Part shown: piece by piece, positions 6,830-14,100 of the stretch
Position numbering within the stretch: position 1 is the first letter of the stretch
Layout of the letters: every line of letters begins with the position of its first letter
From: JAWXCH01 sp034440595
GTDB lineage: Bacteria > Planctomycetota > Planctomycetia > Pirellulales > JALHPA01
Length of the DNA stretch: 16,332 nucleotides
Assembly: GCA_034440595.1 (NCBI GenBank)
Contig: JAWXCH010000115.1
Span: 1 to 16,332, forward strand
Reading direction: 5' to 3'
Made by a program: the position numbers and the translations under genes
The notes under the pieces: generated by a model
Seen by the model: the letters and a program-made list of their open reading frames with translations, nothing else
Told to the model about the DNA's origin: nothing
Database searches by the model: none

Positions 6830-8236
6830 ATGTTCGTAGCTCTTTTCTATTGCATGGCGCTCTTAGGGCAAGTCAGCGCCGCTGCCTCCGCACCTCAGGT
6901 CGTTGAAGAAGCCTATCCAGAAGGTGGAATCAAAGTTCGTCGCGAGGTCATTCGCTTGCGCAGTGGTAAGTTTATGCCCCACGGGGTCGAGACCGAATAT
7001 TACCCGAATGGTCAGCCGGCGGTCGAAACCCATTATGTCAACGGCAAGCGGCACGGAAAAATGACCGAATGGTCAACCAAGGGTGTAAAAACCGCTGAGC
7101 GTCAATGGGTCGACGATTTGAGGCACGGACCCGAGATCGCATACTACCCAGATGGTGCCAAGGCACGCCAATGCGATTACGTTCAGGGGGTCAAGCATGG
7201 CGCAGAGAATGAATGGACGCCAGACGGTAAAGTACTTTTTTCGGCCACCTATGTAGGAGGCCAGCATGAGGGAAAACTGGAATCCTGGAATGCAAAAGGT
7301 GAGCCGCTGCTCCTGCAAACCTATTCCAGTGGTTCACTGAATGGGCCCAACATACGCTGGCATGGCAATGGAGTAAAATACTTTGAAACGAACTATAAAA
7401 ATGGCCTGAAGGATGGAGACTATCGCGAGTGGTTCGGGACTGGAAAACCGCGGATCGAAGCGCGCTATGCCGAAGGTGTGCCGAACGGCCCTTTCAAGCA
7501 ATGGTTCAATGACGGCAAGCCGCACATGGAAGGAGAATACGTCAACGGCGTCATGCATGGAGTCTGGCGAGAGTGGCACGAGAAGGCACCTCATCCTCCC
7601 AAGTCGGATGCAAACTACTACAAGGGGATCGCGCACGGGCCGCAAACCTATTGGCATGCGAATGGTAAAAAATACCTGGAGATGACCTATGACCGTGCCC
7701 GTAAGCAAGGCCCCTGGTTTGAATGGTACGATGATGGCCAGCGTCGTGCCGTAGGAAACTACAATCGTGACATGATGGAAGGTCCATTGACGTACTTCCA
7801 TCCCAACGGCAACCGCTGGGCACTGTACCATTACCAGCGCAACGAGCGAGTTGGCCGAGCCTGGCAGTGGGATGAAGAAGGGAACGCGACGCTCGTAGAG
7901 CAATACCGGCGCGGCGTTGCCATTCAGTCACGTGTTCCACCAAAAGCCGAGAAATCATCCGCTCCGGCGGAGGATACCCGGTTGCCTCGTGTGGAAATCG
8001 TACCAGAAGTTCCGGCCGAAACGCCTCCAGTCGAGCCGCCCTCGGCACCAGAAGCCACGACAGAGCCTCCACCGGCAGATCCCACCAAAGAGGGTGAATC
8101 CAAGGAAGACGACGCTAGCAAAGACGAGGCAAAATCCGAAGCGGTAAAAGCGGACGCAGCAAAGGCCGATTTGCCAGCCGCAGAAGCGGCGAAAGATTCA
8201 CCCGCGAAAGCGGCACCGACCGAAGGCGCAAAATAG
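6830..8236 (+). CDS. Secreted MORN_2-type repeat protein
   Basis: The 468-residue protein starts with a likely signal peptide (MFVALFYCMALLGQVSAAAS; cleavage probably near residue 20). Residues 53 to about 362 hold some 13 tandem repeats of mostly 24 residues with the pattern W/Y-x-x-(N/D)G-x(7)-Y-x-x-G-x-x-x-G (for example YYPNGQPAVETHYVNGKRHG). These are MORN_2 repeats, often annotated as YwqK-like. One unit (HEKAPHPPKSDANYYKG) carries a 2-residue insertion. The tail (363-468) is rich in Pro, Glu, Ala and Lys and probably disordered. GGGAAG about 8 bases before the ATG is a reasonable ribosome-binding site. The 'YwqK antitoxin' name given to such proteins is not supported here: no toxin gene is adjacent. 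A surface or periplasmic binding or structural role is inference. Confidence 0.88.
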   Translation: MFVALFYCMALLGQVSAAASAPQVVEEAYPEGGIKVRREVIRLRSGKFMPHGVETEYYPNGQPAVETHYVNGKRHGKMTEWSTKGVKTAERQWVDDLRHGPEIAYYPDGAKARQCDYVQGVKHGAENEWTPDGKVLFSATYVGGQHEGKLESWNAKGEPLLLQTYSSGSLNGPNIRWHGNGVKYFETNYKNGLKDGDYREWFGTGKPRIEARYAEGVPNGPFKQWFNDGKPHMEGEYVNGVMHGVWREWHEKAPHPPKSDANYYKGIAHGPQTYWHANGKKYLEMTYDRARKQGPWFEWYDDGQRRAVGNYNRDMMEGPLTYFHPNGNRWALYHYQRNERVGRAWQWDEEGNATLVEQYRRGVAIQSRVPPKAEKSSAPAEDTRLPRVEIVPEVPAETPPVEPPSAPEATTEPPPADPTKEGESKEDDASKDEAKSEAVKADAAKADLPAAEAAKDSPAKAAPTEGAK

Positions 8237-8260
8237 CGAATTCACAACGTTCTTACCCGC

Positions 8261-8290
8261 TTTACCTCTCCCGCTTGCGGGAGAGGTAAA
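8261..8290. terminator. Perfect 14-bp hairpin between convergent genes
   Basis: The arms TTTACCTCTCCCGC (8261-8274) and GCGGGAGAGGTAAA (8277-8290) are exact reverse complements around TT. The element sits 24 bases after the MORN gene stop and 17 bases past the 3' end of the opposing barrel gene, the usual place for a bidirectional terminator. There is no long T-tract, only the TTTA within the stem. CCTCTCCC/GGGAGAGG is also the first-hairpin core of the repeats at 4579 and 15243-15721. Confidence 0.65.
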
Positions 8291-8307
8291 ACTCTGGAAC
8301 ATTGCCA

Positions 8308-9486
8308 CTACCAGTGCAGTTCCAGTCCCGCAAATCCACCGTGCAGCAGCAGGTTGCTAGTTGGCTCATCGACCAGCAAGCTGTCAAAGACGAGCGCCAC
8401 ATTGTCCAGCATCATCGCTTGATAGCCGGCGCGCAATGTCCAGTAATCGGTGAGCTGAAACTTGCAGGTGATGCCAAGCTCGCCGGCAAAGGTTGCCTCG
8501 TCGTGGCGATCGCGCACGTTGGTTGAGACACCGTCTTCAAATTCAAATCGCGTTGCGTCGGCGTGGTTCGCGTAGATGCCACCCTTCGCTGTGCCATCGA
8601 TCCAAAAGCGCTCGGCCACCTGAAACAGGCCGATTTCCGTCCCTAGTTGCAGGCCGTACAGATAATTATTCGTGTCGTAGCTATGCAGAACCGTCGAGAC
8701 TGCGCCCAGCGTTTGAAACTCGAGATCCTCTTCCAGTTCGATGCAGCGCACCCCCCAATACACGGTCAGCCAATCGCGTGGGTGGACGCGAAAATTCAAC
8801 TCCGTGCTGTAAATTTGCGAGCCGAACTGCAACTGGCCATCGCCAAGCGGTGCCAGCGTGTAATCGCGACGAGCGCTGAAGCCATCGGTGCCAAAGAAAT
8901 TCAGCTCCCAATCGCGATTGGAATCGTAGATGGGAATCACCAAAGAAATTCGTGGGGCGACAGCATTGTTTACGTCCTCGAAATTTGTGAATGTTGCCGG
9001 AGCGACGCTGAGAAAATTATCGAAGTCCGGCGCATCGCGGCTCAGCACCAAGGCGTCTGCGCTAAGCGAGTACCGCAAAAACTCCGGCGGCGGAGGTGGA
9101 ATAAAATCTGGATCGGACGGGATGCAAGGACTCTCGCGCCACGGGGCAAACGGAGGGACATCGTCCGAATGGCCATAGACCTTGCGGTGCCAGGCCTCCG
9201 CATTGGGCCAGGGACCATAACAAAATTGCTTTTTCTCAGCCTCGCATTCAGCGCAGCAAGGCGTAAACGCCTGACAGCAGGTGACCGGACGGCCAGGACC
9301 AGGCGGAACTTCGTCGGGACAATCCCCCTCGGCAACGTCCGGCAACGCGACTGGGCCAATCTCCTCAATTTCTTGAGCAACGATCGGCACTACCATAATC
9401 GCGCAGAGGATCCAGCCTGCCACAAATGCCAGGATGGCCAAAAACGGCAAAATGGTCGAGCGGCGATGCGCGCGGCTGGATTTCAA
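8308..9486 (-). CDS. BBP7-type outer-membrane beta-barrel protein
   Basis: This is a planctomycete outer-membrane beta-barrel protein of unknown substrate. The product is 392 residues from the TTG at 9486. A basic N-terminus (KSSRAHRRS) and a long hydrophobic segment form an export signal. A Cys- and Pro-rich linker holds 8 cysteines within about 66 residues, and the remainder is an alternating beta pattern that starts with RYSLSADALVLSRDAPDF, typical of BBP7, and ends in LHGGFAGLELHW with the terminal aromatic residue common in outer-membrane proteins. No ATG fits the start: the frame also opens with TTG at 9501 (397 residues), but only TTG 9486 has a well-placed Shine-Dalgarno (GAGG at 9496-9493, 6-nt spacer). 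It converges with the MORN gene and diverges from a second barrel gene. Confidence 0.83.
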   Translation of the reverse strand: MKSSRAHRRSTILPFLAILAFVAGWILCAIMVVPIVAQEIEEIGPVALPDVAEGDCPDEVPPGPGRPVTCCQAFTPCCAECEAEKKQFCYGPWPNAEAWHRKVYGHSDDVPPFAPWRESPCIPSDPDFIPPPPPEFLRYSLSADALVLSRDAPDFDNFLSVAPATFTNFEDVNNAVAPRISLVIPIYDSNRDWELNFFGTDGFSARRDYTLAPLGDGQLQFGSQIYSTELNFRVHPRDWLTVYWGVRCIELEEDLEFQTLGAVSTVLHSYDTNNYLYGLQLGTEIGLFQVAERFWIDGTAKGGIYANHADATRFEFEDGVSTNVRDRHDEATFAGELGITCKFQLTDYWTLRAGYQAMMLDNVALVFDSLLVDEPTSNLLLHGGFAGLELHW

Positions 9487-9631
9487 AATGAACCTCGCCA
9501 ATGGAATCCGTAAGTTCCTGTACCTGCGTTATCGGCCCGATTAACCGGCATCTGCGGACTAATCAAACCCATCGACATCCCTTGCGCTGTTTTGCGATAT
9601 CACGCATTCAACCCACATTCACATCTGTCGT

Positions 9632-9663
9632 GCTTGCATCGCCGAAAATTGCGAAATGCAAGC
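9632..9663. promoter_or_regulatory. Inverted repeat upstream of the barrel gene promoter; possible operator
   Basis: GCTTGCAT (9632-9639) and ATGCAAGC (9656-9663) are perfect reverse complements with 16 bases between. An inner TCGC/GCGA pair could extend the stem. It ends 12 bases upstream of the -35 element at 9676, where an activator might bind, but no regulator is known. Confidence 0.4.
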
Positions 9664-9675
9664 TCTACTTCGGCC

Positions 9676-9704
9676 TTGACGGGCAAGTACACCCTTTCGA
9701 TAAT
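9676..9704 (+). promoter_or_regulatory. Sigma70-type promoter for the second barrel gene
   Basis: TTGACG (9676-9681) and GATAAT (9699-9704) match 5 of 6 consensus bases each, with an ideal 17-base spacer. The transcript would begin near 9711, giving a leader of roughly 130 nt before the ATG at 9843. It is the best-matching promoter I found in the window. Confidence 0.6.
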
Positions 9705-9792
9705 CCCGCGTCCATTTCTCCCCCTGCGCTTCGAGCGTGGCGGGATCAAGACCGTTCGGTCGTTCGTAGGTTGTGTCCACAGTTTTCCGTTT

Positions 9793-9818
9793 GGCATCGC
9801 GATGATTCGCGAAGTGCC
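9793..9818 (+). promoter_or_regulatory. Leader hairpin close to the start of the second barrel gene
   Basis: GGCA-TCGCGA-TGAT-TCGCGA-AG-TGCC forms a 10-bp stem with a 4-nt loop and a 2-nt bulge. It ends 24 bases before the ATG at 9843 and 12 before the alternative TTG at 9831, so it could influence translation initiation. That role is inference from position only. Confidence 0.45.
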
Positions 9819-9842
9819 GAGACTTAACTTTTGCGCTATCGC

Positions 9843-11042
9843 ATGCCTGTCACTTTCCATCCCGGTGGTTCTGCCCCCGCGCGAATTAACTCGCGCTCTG
9901 GGTTGCTGCGCAGATGTATGCTGCCAGTCATCGCGCTGGTGGTAGTCAGTGGTATGCAATTGGCATTGCTCACTGCCGCACCGTTGGATGAAAACTACTC
10001 CAGCGAGCCACCCACCGCTCCTTGGCAATCAGCCGGCAACATTATCCGAATTAACGCGGTGGAGGCCGTCGACGACGGCCCATCACTGAGCGCACCGCCG
10101 AATAGAGAAAACACATCGACCACGAATGATAAGCGGGAGTTTTCTGGCAACGACTATCAGACATTCGATCGAGGAGCGGATTTCACCTCGCCACGCATAG
10201 CACAGCGTGCGGCTCCTCACGAAGATCCGCAATTGCCGCCAAACATTCGCTCGCGGCAGAGTACTCATTCTCGTTCACCCGCCAGCCGACAGCAGCGTGC
10301 CCCGCGGATTTTGCAAAGCAATCACGAGGACCCCGGACCGCAGGCGGAACAATTGCCCGAACCAATCGAGCCAGGCCTGAACGGCCACTACGAAGAACCC
10401 CCAGTCGAACTGCCGAGCACCTTTGAACCAGTTCCCTACGGGCGGTTTGAAGGGCGTGGAGAGCCACTGATTGGTGCCTCTTGGCAGAACAGGCCGTTCT
10501 TTGCCGGTGTATTTATTGGCGGATTCGATGGCGATACCCTGGTCGATGGAGAAATCAACCAAGGGGTCGGTTTCATGTCCGGTATTCGCCTCGGGTGGGA
10601 CTACGACACCTACTGGGGGGTCGAAACGAGACTGGCTTTTGTCGAGACCGGGCTCGATTTTCTCAATGCTCCCTGGATCGATAGCACCGGAAATCAGGTA
10701 ATTCTTTGGGATGGCAGCCTGGTTTACTACCCGTGGGGAGACTCTCGCTGGCGGCCCTATATCCAAGCGGGCGTGGGCCTTCTAGACAATGACTTTGTGG
10801 ACAATGTGGGATTTCGCCGCAGCGAGGCGGTGCTCAGCGTTCCCTGGGGCTTCGGGCTAAAGTACCGCCAGACCGACTGGATCACCATGCGGTTGGACTT
10901 CACCGACAACGTGGCCTTTGGGGGCAAGGCGGGCTACGTCTCCATGATGAACAATCTGTCGCTGTCGGGTGGTGTGGAGTTCCGACTGGGCGGAGTTCGC
11001 AAGAGCTATTACCCGTGGAATCCTAGCGCGGTCCTTCGTTAG
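9843..11042 (+). CDS. Outer-membrane beta-barrel protein with disordered N-terminal half
   Basis: The C-terminal half (about residues 213-390 of 399) alternates as in an 8-strand outer-membrane barrel: FFAGVFIGGFDGD, GVGFMSGIRLGWDYDTYWGVETRLAF, WRPYIQAGVGL, WGFGLKYRQTDWITMRLDFTDN and LSLSGGVEFRLGG. This suits an OmpA/OMP_b-brl-like fold. A likely signal peptide (LLRRCMLPVIALVVVSGMQL, ending near TAAPL) begins 20 residues after the ATG at 9843, so the true start may be TTG 9903 or ATG 9918; TTG 9831 is also in frame. None has a convincing Shine-Dalgarno. Between signal and barrel lie about 170 polar, Pro-, Glu- and Arg-rich residues, probably disordered. It is divergent from the BBP7-type gene, with its own strong promoter at 9676-9704. 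Its function is unknown. Confidence 0.82.
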   Translation: MPVTFHPGGSAPARINSRSGLLRRCMLPVIALVVVSGMQLALLTAAPLDENYSSEPPTAPWQSAGNIIRINAVEAVDDGPSLSAPPNRENTSTTNDKREFSGNDYQTFDRGADFTSPRIAQRAAPHEDPQLPPNIRSRQSTHSRSPASRQQRAPRILQSNHEDPGPQAEQLPEPIEPGLNGHYEEPPVELPSTFEPVPYGRFEGRGEPLIGASWQNRPFFAGVFIGGFDGDTLVDGEINQGVGFMSGIRLGWDYDTYWGVETRLAFVETGLDFLNAPWIDSTGNQVILWDGSLVYYPWGDSRWRPYIQAGVGLLDNDFVDNVGFRRSEAVLSVPWGFGLKYRQTDWITMRLDFTDNVAFGGKAGYVSMMNNLSLSGGVEFRLGGVRKSYYPWNPSAVLR

Positions 11043-11197
11043 TAGCATTTTTTGCCACAGTTGGCCGTCTCAATGCCTACCCCCGCCCTTCCGCCTTCGG
11101 CTTTGCTTTTCTAGGATAGTCAGAATAAGCAACGCATTCGGCACCGCCATTGACGCTTCCACCAAGGCGCTTCGCATTTACCGGGGATGACAGCTAA

Positions 11198-14100
11198 ATG
11201 ATGCAGTTCGACATTGGTTCCGTCGGCTCAACCGTTCTGCAAGAACTGTTGGGTTATCTGAACTTTTCGTCGGGGGCGTCCGATGCCAAATTCCTGCGAA
11301 ATCTGAACGAATTGTTCGGCCAGATTGAAGGCCACCTGCCTCGGCATGGCGAAGCCTGGCGCGTCTTGCATGAAGTCCTGGTCGAGCAACTTCAAGAACT
11401 ATCGCAATCTGTGCCCGCCTTGCGAGACCCTCAGCAAGCTCAGGCGGTGCTGCAATTGACGTTTGAACAGGTGTTGCCAGCTTATCGACGGCACCATCGG
11501 GATCTGCTGTTTCACCAGCCCGATCGCGATCTATTTCGTCCGTTTTTTATAGGGCGAGTTTTTGAGGCCGTTTTGGCCGAAGGTTCCCCCTGGGACGAAA
11601 CCGACCGCATCGTTGCCGGTGCACTATTGCGGCTGAACGATTTTGTCGGACATCGCCCTTTGGCGGTGCTAAGCAGCGAACAAAAGGTGGACCTGTACCG
11701 AAATGAGCGCGTTCGGCCGGTGCCGCTTTACGTTCAGCAGGCGGGTGTCGCGGCAGGTCGTTATCACGATTTGGTCAAAGGTGCTTTGGAGTTGCTGAAA
11801 AGCACGTCGCCCGAACTGCTCCGTGTCGCGTATTTTTCACCGGAACATTTGGACGAACTGTCGTTCGACCCACGTGCCTATGATTTCAATCACCCCGTGA
11901 ATAAGCGGCCCAACTACCATTTTGGTCAGTGGGATCCACACCAGATCGACAATCAGGGAAACTACCGCCGTTTTGTATTGCAGCAAACTTTGCTGGAGGC
12001 ACTTTTAGAGCGAGTTGAAACGACCCCGGATGTGCCGCGTGAGCACTTGCTGGTCGAAGCCTCGGTGGTACTTGCCGGAACCATGTTGATGGCGTCTGGG
12101 ACCAGCGGCAGCGGCCCGGACACGCACGATTCGACCACTACGTTATCGGTTCTGCTACCGAGAATCGCCGAGTATCGCGATCAGTTTTATCGGCAGGTGC
12201 TGGATCGGATCACTGGACCGCATGCGGCTCGCCTGCGTGAGGAGGCGGTTTCATTGCGGCAACCGTTTGCCGCGGCTCGGCAGCATCTCAATGCGCAGCT
12301 TGCGCGTCGTCGCGCCCTGCAATTGCAACATGTTCAACTGGCGATTTTATTTGCACGGCTGGGCTACCCCGAGGCGGCGATGAAGCAGGCTAATATCGTT
12401 CCTGCGGCTTCGGCCCGAATGCAATGTACGATCCATTGCCTGTTGACGAGTGCCGCACACGCTGCCGATGCCGGCAAGCTGACCGAGGCGGTGCAGGCGT
12501 TGCCGCAGATCGAGTCAAACCTCAAGCGAGGTATCGACTGCGGGGCCATCGTGGATCCCTGGAATATCATCGGCTTTGGTGGGCAATTCAGTCTGTTTCC
12601 CGCGGTTGAAAACAGCGTGCCCGATTTGCGCGTCGACGATCTGCTAGATTTGCTGGAGCAGGTTTTCTCGCTCCACTCGCGGCTTTGGCACGACGCGGTC
12701 TTGGTGGCCGATACCACCCTGCAGCGCAAGCTGGCCGATGAATTTCGCGGGCTAGCCGAATGGTGGGACCGCTTTGCTACAACTTCGGTAAGCAGTGTTA
12801 AGCGGATTGCCGGAGCCGATTCGTACGCGGCTTCGGCACGCGTGGCCGAAGCACTCACTGCCTGGCATAAAGCCGGCGGCACGGCCGGGGATTTGGCGTT
12901 TTGGCGACCTTATGCCGAACGGTTTGACTCTCCGCACGCGTACGCGCGCGTGGTCGAGGCCTTGCTGGAGAATCACCATCTGGCCGCCGCACAAGCGATC
13001 CTCATGCATTGGCTCGGTCAGGCTGAAACGATTGAACTGGATGATGGCATGACGTCGTTTCATCGCCTGATTATGGAGTGGTTGCAGCGCAGCCTGGAGT
13101 CCGAATCGGATGCACCCTCTGTTGCGTCGACTGACTCCGCTGCGATCTCGCAATCTCGCCCGAGCGCCGAATCCGCCGAAAAAACGCGCCGGACAATCGA
13201 GCGGTTCTTTGATCATTTGGAAGCGAATGCCGAATCCTTTTGGCAAGTACCGGAACTGGATGTCACGCGCGACCTGCTTGGCAACACGCCGCTAGAAAGC
13301 GTGCTGCCTGACGCGGCTGACGAGCCTGACGATGAAGAGGATTTATACGGTGCCGCCTACGAAGAGGTGATTTATCGCGATAGCACTGGTGACGGCATCG
13401 ATGCCGATATGCTGGAATCGGGCACACAGCCCAGCGAATATGAGCTGGAGGGAGAGTCCTCCCGATTAGCCAATCGCCTGAGTTTTCTGACCACACTGGC
13501 ACGCCTGTGGAAACTGGTCGCACTCTATTCCAGCCGCACCCCTTCGGATGCGGCACAACCGGTCGCCTCGACCGACGCCGTAGCCGGCTGGCTTCATCAG
13601 GCTGCGACCAATCGGCAGCGTCTAGGGCAACTGGCTCAGTTAATTGAACGCCAACCGCTGACCGCGTCTTCGTCCAGTCATGAGGCTTTGCTGGAGTACG
13701 ATCGACGGCGCATCATCAAAGAGACTCTGCTGGAGAAAATCGTCGCCACCAGTATCGCCAGCAACGATGCCGAGCTTCTGCTGCGCGCGATCAGCGATCA
13801 GCCCCCCGATCTGACGCGAGTCGAATCCGAAGGGGTCACCGATCAGACCGGTATCACCGTTCAACTTTGGTCGGCGCTTTTGGATCGTAACGTATCCGAG
13901 GTGCAGCGCATCTGGCCGACGTTCTTGTCCGCCGTCAGTCGACAGACATTGCTGTACGTACCTCTGACACGTGGCGGAGACCCACGCAAAATCACGGCTG
14001 CGCGTTGCTTGCAACAGACTTTTCGCGAATTGTTACGCCGACTGCCGAGGCTAGGGCTGCTGCGTGAGACTTGCCAGCTCATTCAGTCGGCGCGTGCGAT

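Larger units (their letters stand above)
9502..9842. other. Divergent intergenic region between two barrel genes
   Basis: About 340 gene-free bases separate the two outer-membrane protein genes. It contains an inverted repeat at 9632-9663, a strong plus-strand promoter at 9676-9704 and two leader inverted repeats (9703-9746 and 9793-9818). I found no comparably good minus-strand promoter; the best candidate has a -35-like TTGATT followed 17 bases later by a poor -10 (TAATCG). Confidence 0.6.

Noticed and set aside
6830..8236. Toxin-antitoxin antitoxin (YwqK-type) role for the MORN protein
   Set aside because: The protein is exported and no toxin-like gene is adjacent. The label comes from repeat similarity alone.
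8647..9513. 288-codon plus-strand frame opposite the BBP7-type gene
   Set aside because: The minus-strand frame has an export signal, a barrel pattern and a terminal aromatic residue. The plus-strand product has no domain pattern and is a shadow frame.
9803..9945. 47-codon frame (MIREVPRLNFCAIACLSLSIP...) overlapping the start of the second barrel gene in another frame
   Set aside because: It resembles a signal peptide, which raised the idea of a frameshift, but the barrel frame has its own good signal peptide (MLPVIALVVVSGMQL) and the short frame ends quickly. A leader ORF cannot be excluded.
11150..11179. TTGACG as a -35 element for the 1340-residue gene
   Set aside because: No acceptable -10 hexamer lies 16-18 bases downstream (CGCATT or GCATTT).
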